A DNA stretch of 64,000 nucleotides from JAIOSM01 sp964593725 (GCA_964593725.1 CAZQJS010000005.1:1-64000), one strand, 5' to 3'. Shown: positions 33,435 through 42,597, numbered from the stretch's first letter. Notes: a model not told the origin generated them from the sequence alone. Made by a program: numbers and translations.

Positions 33435-34274
33435 AATAGCTTCAATAACACCTAATTGTCCTGTTTGAATATTGAATGTCATGGTTTTCCCAAACAGATT
33501 CCCATTATCTCCAAATATCAAATGGGGGCCAAGGGGCCTTGGGTTATTTGAAAATTTTTCTGTAATTTGTCTTACTTTAATCCACCATTTTTCTGCATGT
33601 TCTGTTTTATCAAGAAAATGAACAAGTTCAAATCCTGCTTTTTTACAACCTTTTAATAAAACATCCCAGGTACTGAGATAAGAGATGTTGTGGTTGTCTG
33701 CCCAGGGAACTGGAAAATCTATATTTCCATTTCCTGTTTTTACAACCTCGTGGAGCAGCAGCACACCTCCAGGTTTTAATACCCTGTTAAACTCCCTGAA
33801 AAGAAGTTGTTTCTCTTTAATGTTCATCAAAATATGTTGAGACAGGACAGCATCATTTGAACCGTCTGGCAGGGGTGTTTCCAGGATGCTGCCCTGCCTG
33901 AACTCAATTAAGTCAGATATGCCTCTATTATCTGCAATCAGCTTTGTTAAACAATCAGCAGTCAAAATAAACTCGTCAACAATGTCGACACCTACCATCC
34001 TGAATTTAAACCTGTCTGCTAAAAGCCTTGATGACCCGCCTATACCGCATCCTGCATCAAGGATAACAGACCCGGGTTCAAGATGTACCCGGTTAATAAG
34101 ATCAAGGGTTGCCTGAAATCCTCCGGTATGGAGCTGATCAATGACAGAAAGATCTTTAATTTCAAGCCTGTTAAGATCCCTGCCAGCTTCCTTGAGGGCC
34201 TGCACAATCTTATCTCCAAGTTTACCAGGTGGTCTTTTCCGGGAAAAATAATGCTCCTTTACCTCCTCTTCCAT
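33420..34274 (-). CDS. Class I SAM-dependent methyltransferase
   Basis: 284 residues. Motif I is VILDAGCGIGGSSRLLADRF (about 70-89), followed by an acidic VGVDIVDEF and the motif IV-like DAVLSQHILMNI, then LKPGGVLLLHEV. The N-terminal 60 residues resemble no catalytic part. It overlaps the enoyl-CoA hydratase gene by 16 bases and closes the acyl-CoA operon. A substrate is not evident; small-molecule methylation (of a quinone, lipid or acyl intermediate) is possible. The C-terminal region is long for the fold and may bind the substrate. Confidence 0.78.
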   Translation of the reverse strand: MEEEVKEHYFSRKRPPGKLGDKIVQALKEAGRDLNRLEIKDLSVIDQLHTGGFQATLDLINRVHLEPGSVILDAGCGIGGSSRLLADRFKFRMVGVDIVDEFILTADCLTKLIADNRGISDLIEFRQGSILETPLPDGSNDAVLSQHILMNIKEKQLLFREFNRVLKPGGVLLLHEVVKTGNGNIDFPVPWADNHNISYLSTWDVLLKGCKKAGFELVHFLDKTEHAEKWWIKVRQITEKFSNNPRPLGPHLIFGDNGNLFGKTMTFNIQTGQLGVIEAILKKI

Positions 34275-35038
34275 ACCGGGCTCCGCCTTTCAACAAATGC
34301 AGCAACTCCCTCCTTGGCATCTTCCGTCGATAAAAGGGATGCAAACATTTCAACCATGTAGTCTGACGCTTTTTCATAGGGAAGGTCAAACAGACCATGG
34401 ATACCCCTTTTACCACATTCAAGGGCAAGGGGGCTCTTAAAGGCAAGACTCTTTGCAAACTCCATTGTTTTTTCTTCAAGCTCATCATCCGGCACAACTT
34501 TATTTACTATGCCAAGCCTTTCCATCTCACGGGCTGAATAGAGATCCCCCTTGAGAACCATCTCAAGGAGCTTTTTACGGTTAACATGCCGTGAAAGAGG
34601 TACTGCGGGTCCAAGACAGATCAGGCCTACATTAATTGCCGTTGTTCCAAATTTAGCACTTTCAGCAGCAATGGCCATGTCCGAAGCAAACACCAGTCCT
34701 GCTCCATTTGCAATTGTATAACCCCTGGCAGATGCAATAACCGGTTTCTTCATCCTGAAAATTGTCCGGGTGTGTTGATCCATCTGTTTAATGAGTTCTA
34801 TATATTGATTATGGGATTTCCCCTTGAACATGTCCAGGGAGATACCTGTGGAAAAATGTTTACCATTTGCCTTTATCACAACCACACGTATGTCATCGTC
34901 GTCATCCATCTCAAGGAGGTATTGGTTTAAAAGTCCTGCAAATTCCAGGGTAAAACTGTTTTTTTCTTCTTCCCTGTTCAGAATAATGATGCCAATATTA
35001 TCTCTCTTCTCCCTTAAAACCGGATCTGATGCGGCCAT
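34259..35038 (-). CDS. Enoyl-CoA hydratase/isomerase family protein
   Basis: 259 residues of the crotonase fold. FSTGISLDMFKG and the oxyanion-hole strand SARGYTIANGAGLVFASDMA are visible; the usual catalytic Glu pair is not fully preserved (GLICLGPAVPLSRHV replaces the typical GxxPxxGG segment), so isomerase or another acyl-CoA reaction is possible. It lies between acetoacetyl-CoA synthetase and the methyltransferase, 34 bases after the former. A second, more canonical hydratase is encoded upstream. Confidence 0.78.
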   Translation of the reverse strand: MAASDPVLREKRDNIGIIILNREEEKNSFTLEFAGLLNQYLLEMDDDDDIRVVVIKANGKHFSTGISLDMFKGKSHNQYIELIKQMDQHTRTIFRMKKPVIASARGYTIANGAGLVFASDMAIAAESAKFGTTAINVGLICLGPAVPLSRHVNRKKLLEMVLKGDLYSAREMERLGIVNKVVPDDELEEKTMEFAKSLAFKSPLALECGKRGIHGLFDLPYEKASDYMVEMFASLLSTEDAKEGVAAFVERRSPVWKRR

Positions 35039-35072
35039 GATATCACTCCCATGTATAATTTATCTGTTATAT

Positions 35073-37022
35073 CTATGATTTAAGCTCTTCAATATTACCG
35101 AAAAAATCCAGGGCCTCAGGGTTTTTCAGGGCATCTTTGTTCTTAACCTCTTTTCCTTCAATCATCTTTTTTACAGCAAGCTCAACTTTTTTCATATTTA
35201 AAGTATATGGAATATCCGGTGTTTCAATGATTTTTGCAGGAACATGCCTTGGAGATGCAGTTGTTCTGATATCTTTTTTGATTCTATCCTTTAACTCATC
35301 GGTAAGTTCATAGCCTTTGGCCATTTTGACAAAGAGAATTACCCGCACATCATTATTAAAGCTCTGTCCCACAACAACACTGTCTTCTATCTCTTCTATC
35401 TGATCTATCCTGCGATAGATTTCAGCTGTACCGATTCTGACACCACCAGGGTTTAAAGTTGCATCAGATCTTCCATGCATTATTACCCCTCCGCGCTCGG
35501 TAATTTCAACAAAATCACCATGTGCCCATACATTGGGATACTCTTCAAAATATGCAGACTTATATTTTTTATCATTTTCATCATTCCAGAAATAGATAGG
35601 CATGGAAGGAAAGGGTTCTTCACAAACCAATTCTCCCTGCTGTCCTGTCACAGGTCTGCCATCTTCATCATAGGCTGTAACTTTCATGGCAAGTCCGCGG
35701 CATTGAAGTTCCCCTGAATACACAGGCCCCATGGGGTTGCCCAGGGCAAAACATCCATTGAGATCTGAGCCCCCGGATATGGATGCAAGCTGCATATCTT
35801 TTTTTATTTCATCATAGATAAACTCAAAATTCTCCTTGGAAAGAGGAGAGCCGGTGGAGAGCAATGCTTTCAGTGAAGAGAGGTCAAACTCCCGCGCAGG
35901 TTTAACCCCTGCATTCTTAAGGGCTTCAATATAACCTGCACTGGTACCGAAAACCGTAACCTTTTCCTCCTGGGCCATATGCCAAAGAGCATCCGGTCCT
36001 GGATAAAAGGGGTTCCCGTCAAAAAGGATCAATGTGGCACCAACACTTAAGGAACATGTCAACCAGTTCCACATCATCCAGCCGCAGGTTGTAAAATAGA
36101 ATATGGTGTCATCCTCTTTAAGATCAGTATGCAATACAAGCTCTTTTTTCTGGTGGAGAAGTATTCCCCCTGATCCCTGGACCATACATTTGGGCAGGCC
36201 GGTTGTTCCTGAAGAGTACATTATATATAAAGGATGATCAAAGGGGAGCTGTTCAAATTCAATTTCATCTGCCTTTTCATCAATAAAATCCTTATAATGA
36301 ACACTGTTTTTAAGGTTGGATATATCAGGATTTTCGCTGGTATAGGGTACAACAACCACCTTTTCTATGGAGGGGAGCTTATCAATAATACCACCTATCC
36401 TCTCAATAGAGTCCAGGGGTTTGCCCTTAAAAAAGTATCCATCTGCAGTAAATAAAACCCTTGGCTCTGTCTGGCCAAATCTGTCCAGTACACCTTTGAT
36501 ACCAAAATCAGGGGAGCATGATGACCATGTTGCTCCAATGGATGTTGCCCCAAGCATTGCAATTATGGATTCCGGCATATTGGGCATAAAGCCGACAACC
36601 CTGTCCCCGGGTTTTATACCAAGCTTTCTTAAGCTTGCTGCAACCCCTGCAACCTCTTTATAAAGTTGATTATAAGTCAACTCTCTTCGAACAGAATCTT
36701 CACCCCTGAATATTAAAGCTTTGTTGTCGTTTCTATGGCGTAAAAGATTTTCAGCAAAATTAAGACGAGAACCTGTAAAAAATTTTGCTCCGGGCATTTT
36801 ATCCTGATTCTCAATAATCTTTTCATACTTTTCAGATGCCTTTATATCAAGAAAATCCCATGCAGTTTTCCAAAAATCTTCCAGGTTTTCAACTGACCAC
36901 CCATAAAGGGCATCATAATCTGAAAAATCTTTATTAAATATCTTATTTACCGTCTGCATGAAAGCATACATATTTGTGCTTTTAATTCTATCCTGTGACG
37001 GTTCCCATAACAATTTTGCCAT
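35073..37022 (-). CDS. aacS: Acetoacetate-CoA ligase
   Basis: 649 residues of the adenylate-forming family. The AacS-type signatures are YSSGTTGLPKCMVQGSGG, FTTCGWMMWNWL, VWAHGDFVEIT and LNPGGVRIGTAEIYR. It makes acetoacetyl-CoA from acetoacetate and ATP. The ATG at 37022 has AAGGAG six bases upstream; an in-frame ATG eight codons earlier would have this ribosome site inside the gene and is not preferred. In this operon it should recapture the acetoacetate released by the HMG-CoA lyase-like enzyme. Expressed with the other acyl-CoA genes. Confidence 0.9.
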   Translation of the reverse strand: MAKLLWEPSQDRIKSTNMYAFMQTVNKIFNKDFSDYDALYGWSVENLEDFWKTAWDFLDIKASEKYEKIIENQDKMPGAKFFTGSRLNFAENLLRHRNDNKALIFRGEDSVRRELTYNQLYKEVAGVAASLRKLGIKPGDRVVGFMPNMPESIIAMLGATSIGATWSSCSPDFGIKGVLDRFGQTEPRVLFTADGYFFKGKPLDSIERIGGIIDKLPSIEKVVVVPYTSENPDISNLKNSVHYKDFIDEKADEIEFEQLPFDHPLYIMYSSGTTGLPKCMVQGSGGILLHQKKELVLHTDLKEDDTIFYFTTCGWMMWNWLTCSLSVGATLILFDGNPFYPGPDALWHMAQEEKVTVFGTSAGYIEALKNAGVKPAREFDLSSLKALLSTGSPLSKENFEFIYDEIKKDMQLASISGGSDLNGCFALGNPMGPVYSGELQCRGLAMKVTAYDEDGRPVTGQQGELVCEEPFPSMPIYFWNDENDKKYKSAYFEEYPNVWAHGDFVEITERGGVIMHGRSDATLNPGGVRIGTAEIYRRIDQIEEIEDSVVVGQSFNNDVRVILFVKMAKGYELTDELKDRIKKDIRTTASPRHVPAKIIETPDIPYTLNMKKVELAVKKMIEGKEVKNKDALKNPEALDFFGNIEELKS

Positions 37023-37096
37023 TTTCTTCTCCTTATGATTATTCAAACCTGTGTCTGTCTTTTTTTAACATTTCCCTGCTTTTTTGTAACTTAAAC

Positions 37097-37726
37097 CTAT
37101 TCATATAAAACTGCAAGGATGGTTGCCTTTCCTTTTTTCGCACTTATCTGGTGCCGGGTTGTTGACAAATAGTATGCACTGTCCCCGGGTTCAAGATCAT
37201 AGGTTTCATCACCTATAATAAGTTTTGCCACGCCCTCCAGAACAAAAACAAATTCCTCACCGTCATGGACAGACATCTCCCGGGTGGGATTTTCCTCCAG
37301 CTGAACCATGAGCGCCTCCATATGCCTTCCTTTAACTTCAGGAGCAAGGCTCATATACGAATAAAGACTCTGTTTTTCCTCAGTTGATCTTTTTATGATC
37401 TTGCGTTCATTTTTCCTTGTGATTGAGTAAAGGCTTGTTCCCATACCGGAAACAAGGCGTCCGACAGCGCTGTCCAGTGATTTTGAAAGCTTCATCACTG
37501 TGCCGAGCTGGGGTTGGGCTGTACCGTCTTCAATGGCTTTTAGTTTCTCTGTATCAAATCCTGTAAGCTTTGAAAGGTCCTCAATGGAAATTTTCTTTTT
37601 CTCCCTTAACTCCCTGATGCGCTTTCCAACTCCATCAACATCTTTTTTCTCTCCTTTATCAATGTCTCCTGTTAAATCCTCAAAATAATCAACATTAATA
37701 TGGGGAGTATCCTCTTTTTTTTCCAT
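37097..37726 (-). CDS. XRE family regulator with C-terminal cupin
   Basis: 209 residues. The N-terminal helix-turn-helix runs from about 33 to 90 (RIRELREKKKISIEDLSKLT, then FDTEKLKAIEDG). A cupin barrel follows with HDGEEFVFVLEG and the closing DSAYYLSTTRHQ, where a small-molecule or metal site is expected. XRE-cupin proteins usually sense a metabolite and control the operon they lie in. Here it sits in the middle of the acyl-CoA operon, between the HMG-CoA lyase-like gene and aacS. It is the only DNA-binding protein encoded there and so the first candidate for operon control. Confidence 0.87.
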   Translation of the reverse strand: MEKKEDTPHINVDYFEDLTGDIDKGEKKDVDGVGKRIRELREKKKISIEDLSKLTGFDTEKLKAIEDGTAQPQLGTVMKLSKSLDSAVGRLVSGMGTSLYSITRKNERKIIKRSTEEKQSLYSYMSLAPEVKGRHMEALMVQLEENPTREMSVHDGEEFVFVLEGVAKLIIGDETYDLEPGDSAYYLSTTRHQISAKKGKATILAVLYE

Positions 37727-37748
37727 TTTATCTCCTTATATAAACTTT

Positions 37749-38873
37749 TTATTCAGGATATTTCTGATCTTCCTTTTCTTCAAGCTTTTGTTTTAATTTT
37801 TTAAGCCCCGGGCGTGCAAATGCCATGTGCCCCTCCTTAAGTGTTCTGCCGTTGATCATGGCTTCACTTCTCAACCTTTTGCCCATGCTCTTTTCCATCT
37901 GCTTTCCAAGCCAGAGCACTCTGTCAACATCCCAGCCGTGCTCAATACCCATCTCATCAATCTGAACAAGTGTATCTTCAAGGCATATAAGACCTACAAA
38001 CCTCTCATCAGTATAATAATATTCTCCTGTGCCTTTTATGGGGCGGTCATCCATGAAATTTGCAGGCTGCCCTCCAAGGCCTCCAAGGGTAGCTTCAAAA
38101 CAGGTTATTCCAGCCTGGAGAGCTGCCAGAACAGATGCAGAGGCAACTCTTTTGGTCTCATGGAAATGGGCAATGTGGAACCGTGGGTCCGGCATGGCAT
38201 CAAGTATCATGGAAAAATACCTGTAAACATCAGGTGCTGAAGCGCTTCCATCATGGTCTGCATGCTCCACATCATGGGCTCCAATGTCAAACCATCGTCT
38301 GGTAAACTCAACAGCATCCTTAAGATCAGTGGCTCCGCCAATGGGACTTCCCCAGATTGTACTGACCGTACCGCACATTTTAATGCCTGCATCATTGCAT
38401 TTTTTTATGCACCGTTCTGCTTCTGCCCAGTAATTCGGCAGTGTTGTACCGGAATTTGCAAAATGGTGCTCCTCTTCTGTTGAAACCATCATTAAAATTC
38501 TGTCAGGACCCACACCCTTTTCCTTTAAAGCAACTGCCCTGTCCACGGAAGGCTCTCGAATGGTTATTGCAGTAAAACAGATATCATCATGATTAATGCC
38601 GCGTTTGGCACATTTTTTCTTAAACCTGTCACCCTTTACATGGGCAAGGAGTTCTTCTGCGTCACTGAACTGGGGCATGGAATAAGGGTTGCCAAGGTTT
38701 GTAACTTCAATATCCCTGCATCCTGCAAAAATCAGTTCTTCAAGGTAGGTTTTTTTAGCTTCTGTTGATATGAATCTCTCCTCGTGCTGGAATCCGTCCC
38801 TGACAGTTATATCGCCGATTGTAACTTTTTTTGGCATCTTTGGAAAAATTTTCCACATATCATATTCAGTCAT
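37749..38873 (-). CDS. HMG-CoA lyase-like (HMGL/pyruvate carboxyltransferase family)
   Basis: 374 residues with the TIM-barrel motif ITVRDGFQHEERFISTEAKK (metal and substrate Asp/Arg, about 22-41) and the metal-binding HIAHFHETKRVASASVLAAL (about 228-247). The downstream FEATLGGLGGQP matches the conserved Gly-rich loop of HMG-CoA lyase, including the position of its C-terminal Cys loop only loosely. It would split 3-hydroxy-3-methylglutaryl-CoA into acetyl-CoA and acetoacetate. The protein is about 70 residues longer than bacterial MvaB. Neighbouring carboxyltransferase, hydratase and aacS support the leucine/isovalerate reading. Confidence 0.78.
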   Translation of the reverse strand: MTEYDMWKIFPKMPKKVTIGDITVRDGFQHEERFISTEAKKTYLEELIFAGCRDIEVTNLGNPYSMPQFSDAEELLAHVKGDRFKKKCAKRGINHDDICFTAITIREPSVDRAVALKEKGVGPDRILMMVSTEEEHHFANSGTTLPNYWAEAERCIKKCNDAGIKMCGTVSTIWGSPIGGATDLKDAVEFTRRWFDIGAHDVEHADHDGSASAPDVYRYFSMILDAMPDPRFHIAHFHETKRVASASVLAALQAGITCFEATLGGLGGQPANFMDDRPIKGTGEYYYTDERFVGLICLEDTLVQIDEMGIEHGWDVDRVLWLGKQMEKSMGKRLRSEAMINGRTLKEGHMAFARPGLKKLKQKLEEKEDQKYPE

Positions 38874-38902
38874 AATTCCTCCATTAAAACATTAAGTTTT
38901 TA

Positions 38903-40492
38903 TCAAAATTTAAAATTTCCAAACAGAGGCTCTCCAACGGGTTTAAGATGGCTTACTTCCAATGCCATGGCAAGCCAGTCCCGTATTTCAGAAAATTTTA
39001 AAATCCTGTCATTTAACAATCTTGAACCGCAGAAGAACGGGTGGGCATCACCTTCATACCTGTCAACCATTTTCTGTTTAAATTCTTCCCTCTCACTTGA
39101 TGACATGGGTTTACCCATGGCTTTTCGTTTTGCATCCTCAATGGATAAAAGAACACCTCCTGCGCTCTGACCGCTCATGACCGATGTCCTTGCTCTCATT
39201 GTGGAAAAAAGAAAATGGGGTCTGTAGGCCCTGCCACACATCCCATAATTGGCAGCACCATTGTCAGGGCCGATCACAAGCTGTATCCTTGGGACCTGGG
39301 CACAGGCAACAGCTTTAACCATATCAGCGCCATATTTTCCTATTCCTGCATGCTCGGAATCCGAACCAATCATAAAGCCGGGTGAACTCTGGATAAATAA
39401 AAGAGGGGTTTTTTCATGGGAACACCTTACAACCCATTCTGCAACTTTCTGGGCTGCTTCATGGAATATTATGCCAACCTGGTTGGAGGCCACAACTCCG
39501 ACAGGATTGCCCTTTATTCTGATTTTACCGGTCAGAACATTGGAAGCCTTTCCAATGGCATAATTTTTTTTATATTCATGGAAACAGCTGGCATCTGCCA
39601 GGCATTTCAGTATCTCCCGTGTATCTATGCCCTGCTGGGTGGATATTGGCAGATGATCATAAATATTTTCAACCGGAACCAGTGGCTCCTCCGGAGCATA
39701 CTGGTGCAGATGAATCTTCTGAGGTTTTGTCAGGGCAAGGATATCCCGCACCGTGGCAGTTGCATGTGCCTGGCTCTCACACAAATGATCTGCTCCTCCG
39801 GAAATACCTGTATGCACCCTGGCACCGCCAAGGTCTTCAGCAGATATTACTTCGCCCGTTGCCATTTTGACCAGGGGAGGTCCACCCAGAAAAGAAAAGG
39901 AGGATTGATCAATCATGATGGATTCACAGGCCATGAACACGATATATGCACCACCTGCAGTATTTCCCCCTGTACTCATTGTAATCTGTTTTAGACCCCT
40001 GGAAGCCATGCGTGCCATATTGTAAAATATTGATCCAAAATGCTGATCATCGGGAAAGACATCGGCCTGCATGGGGAGAAACACACCTCCTGAATCTGCA
40101 ATATAGATGCAGTTCAACCCGCAGTTTTCAGCAATTGCCTGGGCCCTCATATGTTTTTTCAGAGTAATGGGAAAATAGGTTCCAGCCTTTACCCGGGAAT
40201 CATTGGCCATGATCATTGTCCAGTTTCCATGGACCTTGCCAATACCGGTTACAATGCCTCCACAGGGCACATCCTTTACACCAGGGTAATCCATGCCAAA
40301 TCCTGCAAGAAGCGAAAGCTCAAAAAAACAGGTATCAGGATCAATTATTTCAGAAATCAGCTCCCGCACAGGGCGTTTGTTTTTCTTTGCAAGCTTGTCC
40401 ACGGCTTTCTGGCCTCCGGGCCAGATGGCTTCATATTGACGTTGTTCAAGCAGTTTTTCTTCATTAAGCCAATGTTCTCTATTCTCTGTCAT
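38903..40492 (-). CDS. Acyl-CoA carboxylase carboxyltransferase, methylcrotonyl-CoA (MCC beta) type
   Basis: 529 residues of the carboxyltransferase family. DSGGVFLPMQADVFPDDQHF, GGNTAGGAYIVFMACES and FLGGPPLVKMATGEVISAED are close to the biotin-dependent MCC beta consensus. The protein transfers carbon dioxide from carboxybiotin to the acyl-CoA. No biotin carboxylase or biotin carrier gene is near, which is unlike aerobic leucine operons; in an anaerobe the partner could be a separate biotin carrier or a membrane decarboxylase. It stands between the hydratase (one base apart) and the lyase-like gene (29 bases). Confidence 0.85.
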   Translation of the reverse strand: MTENREHWLNEEKLLEQRQYEAIWPGGQKAVDKLAKKNKRPVRELISEIIDPDTCFFELSLLAGFGMDYPGVKDVPCGGIVTGIGKVHGNWTMIMANDSRVKAGTYFPITLKKHMRAQAIAENCGLNCIYIADSGGVFLPMQADVFPDDQHFGSIFYNMARMASRGLKQITMSTGGNTAGGAYIVFMACESIMIDQSSFSFLGGPPLVKMATGEVISAEDLGGARVHTGISGGADHLCESQAHATATVRDILALTKPQKIHLHQYAPEEPLVPVENIYDHLPISTQQGIDTREILKCLADASCFHEYKKNYAIGKASNVLTGKIRIKGNPVGVVASNQVGIIFHEAAQKVAEWVVRCSHEKTPLLFIQSSPGFMIGSDSEHAGIGKYGADMVKAVACAQVPRIQLVIGPDNGAANYGMCGRAYRPHFLFSTMRARTSVMSGQSAGGVLLSIEDAKRKAMGKPMSSSEREEFKQKMVDRYEGDAHPFFCGSRLLNDRILKFSEIRDWLAMALEVSHLKPVGEPLFGNFKF

Positions 40493-40493
40493 A

Positions 40494-41276
40494 TTATTTC
40501 CCTTTATAAACAGGCTTTCGTTTTTCCCTGAATGCTTTTAATCCTTCTACTCTGTCCTGGGTGGGAATTGTTATGCTGTAGGCATTGGATTCAATGGCAA
40601 GGCCTGTTGCAAGGTCGGTTTCAATTCCTTTATTAATTGCATATTTGGCCTGTTCCACAGCAATGGGGCCTGTTTCATTAATCATTGCAGCATATTCCAT
40701 GCATTTATCAATAAGTTCGCTGGCCCTGCACACCTGGTTGGCAAGTCCCATTGCAAGCGCTTCTTCAGCACCGACCCTCCTGCCGGTAAAGATCATCTCC
40801 TTGGCCTTTGCAACCCCCACAATCCTTGGAAGCCTCTGGGTGCCGCCGCCTCCGGGGATGATTGCAAGACGGGCTTCGGTCAGGCCCATGGTTGCATTTT
40901 TTGATAATACCCTGATGTCAGATGCCAGGGCAAGTTCTGTACCGCCGCCAAGGGCAGCTCCATTTACAGCTGCTATCACTGGTTTGGGAAAATCAGCAAC
41001 ATCGGACAGAACACTCCTTATGGTTAAAATAAACTTTTTAACCTCATCCTGGGTCAATGTTGCCCGCTCTTTTAAGTCAGCTCCTGCACAAAACGCCTTT
41101 TCACCGGCACCAGTGATGACAATGGATCTTATATCACTTTTAAACTGAAGATCAAAAAGTTCATCTCTTAAGGCATATAAAAGGTCAAAATTAAAGGAGT
41201 TCATGGCTTTCACCCGGTTCAACGTCAGGATAACAGCACTATTTCTCTCCTCTTTTAAGATAAGTTTTTCAGACAT
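40494..41276 (-). CDS. Enoyl-CoA hydratase (methylglutaconyl-CoA hydratase candidate)
   Basis: 260 residues with full crotonase motifs: FCAGADLKERATL, then AAVNGAALGGGTELALASDI with the oxyanion-hole glycine, EARLAIIPGGGGTQRLPRIV with its catalytic-Glu region, and the C-terminal AFREKRKPVYKGK. FCAGADLKER is characteristic of the AUH/LiuC type, which hydrates 3-methylglutaconyl-CoA. In context it would follow the MCC-type carboxyltransferase and precede the lyase. Its stop lies one base before the carboxyltransferase start. Confidence 0.85.
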   Translation of the reverse strand: MSEKLILKEERNSAVILTLNRVKAMNSFNFDLLYALRDELFDLQFKSDIRSIVITGAGEKAFCAGADLKERATLTQDEVKKFILTIRSVLSDVADFPKPVIAAVNGAALGGGTELALASDIRVLSKNATMGLTEARLAIIPGGGGTQRLPRIVGVAKAKEMIFTGRRVGAEEALAMGLANQVCRASELIDKCMEYAAMINETGPIAVEQAKYAINKGIETDLATGLAIESNAYSITIPTQDRVEGLKAFREKRKPVYKGK

Positions 41277-41299
41277 GGGGTTACTTCCTTAAATTAAGG

Positions 41300-42448
41300 T
41301 TAACAGCCAATATATCTTGATATAACAAGTCTTTGAACCTCCGAGGTTCCTTCTCCGATTTCAAGGAGTTTCTGATCCCGGTAGAATCTTTCAACATCGT
41401 ACTCTTTCATGAGTCCATATCCGCCGTGAATCTGGACAGCATGATCTGCAACCCTGCTCATTACTTCAGAACAATAAAGCTTTGCCATGGCAGCCTCTTT
41501 TTCAAAGGCTCTTTTCTTATCCTTCAGCCAGCACGCTTTATATAAAAGATTCCTTGCAAGCTCTATTTCCATGGCACAATCTGCAAGCTTAAACGCAACT
41601 GCCTGGAATTTTGATATGGGCTGATTAAACTGCACCCTGTTTTTTGCATAATCCAGGGCAAGATCATAGGCACCCTGGGCTCCGCCCAGCCCCATTGCAC
41701 CAATGGATAACCTGCCGCCGTCCAGGGTCTTGAGCATCTGGTGGAAACCATCTCCAGGTTTTCCAAGGATATTTTCCTTTGGTACCCTGACATCATCAAA
41801 ATAGAGCTCGCTTGTATTGGATGCCCGCCACATCATTTTCTTATGCATGGGAACAGCTTTAAATCCTTTAGTGCCGCTCTCCACAAGAAAACAGGTATAT
41901 TCAGGCCTTCCATTCTCCCGGGTTCCGGTAATTGCCTGTACTGTTACTCCGGCAGTAAGTTCACACGCAGCATTGGTGATAAATATTTTAGAGCCGTTTA
42001 TTACCCATTGATCTCCTTCCAGACGTGCCGTGGTTTTACTGCCTCCGGCATCAGATCCGGCTGTGGGTTCAGTAAGGCCAAACCCCCATAATGCTTCGCC
42101 GCTGCATAATCTGGGAAGATATTTTTGTTTCTGCTCTTCAGTGCCAAAGTAATAAATAGGACCTATACCAAGGGAATTGCCTGCTGCAATGGTTGCAGCC
42201 TGGGAACCGTCAATCCTTGCAATCTCTTCAACACCAATAATATATGAAATATAATCCATGTCCTGGCCTTCATACCGGTCGGAAACAAACATTCCAAACA
42301 AACCTATTTCACCCATTTTCCGGGTAAGTGCAACTGAAAATTCCTCTTTTTCATCCAGGTCCTGGGCAATGGGAGCTATCTCTTTCCGGGCAAACTTTCT
42401 TACTTCTTTACGAATCATTTTTTGTTCTGTTGTAAGATCGAAATCCAC
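41300..42448 (-). CDS. Acyl-CoA dehydrogenase (FAD), SCAD-type catalytic base
   Basis: 382 residues, usual family length. GFGLTEPTAGSDAGGSKTTA (about 122-141) and the C-terminal GGYGLMKEYDVERFYRD are typical. The catalytic Glu is at position 366 (EIGEGTSEVQR), where MCAD and SCAD have it; isovaleryl-CoA dehydrogenase instead carries an Ala there and its Glu in the LDLER helix, which is GG here (244-245). It oxidises an acyl-CoA to the 2-enoyl form and passes electrons to ETF. It is the promoter-proximal gene of the operon; an isovaleryl role is suggested by context but not by the base. Confidence 0.85.
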   Translation of the reverse strand: MDFDLTTEQKMIRKEVRKFARKEIAPIAQDLDEKEEFSVALTRKMGEIGLFGMFVSDRYEGQDMDYISYIIGVEEIARIDGSQAATIAAGNSLGIGPIYYFGTEEQKQKYLPRLCSGEALWGFGLTEPTAGSDAGGSKTTARLEGDQWVINGSKIFITNAACELTAGVTVQAITGTRENGRPEYTCFLVESGTKGFKAVPMHKKMMWRASNTSELYFDDVRVPKENILGKPGDGFHQMLKTLDGGRLSIGAMGLGGAQGAYDLALDYAKNRVQFNQPISKFQAVAFKLADCAMEIELARNLLYKACWLKDKKRAFEKEAAMAKLYCSEVMSRVADHAVQIHGGYGLMKEYDVERFYRDQKLLEIGEGTSEVQRLVISRYIGC

Positions 42449-42538
42449 CCTGTGCCTCCTTTGAGTATCTGGTTAGTCATCCTGGCACCAGGTCTTATAT
42501 CAGACCATAAATCCCCTGCCAGCCTTACATTTATGCAA

Positions 42539-42556
42539 ACTGATCGAGCGCTCAGT
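42539..42556. promoter_or_regulatory. Imperfect palindrome, TetR-like operator form
   Basis: ACTGATCGAGCGCTCAGT matches its reverse complement at 14 of 18 positions, in the form ACTGA-N-CG-N2-CG-N-TCAGT. It lies about 14 bases downstream of the -10 of the acyl-CoA operon promoter, on top of the transcription start side. The form resembles operators of TetR-type regulators of fatty-acid and branched-acyl genes; no such gene is in the window. Confidence 0.55.
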
Positions 42557-42569
42557 CTACTTTTTTCAT

Positions 42570-42597
42570 AATATATTTTATTAAATAACTTTGTCAA
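42570..42597 (-). promoter_or_regulatory. Sigma70 promoter of the acyl-CoA operon
   Basis: On the reverse strand TTGACA (42597-42592), 16 bases, TATATT (42575-42570). It would give a leader of about 110 bases before the acyl-CoA dehydrogenase ATG and drives the reverse-strand eight-gene operon. Confidence 0.55.
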
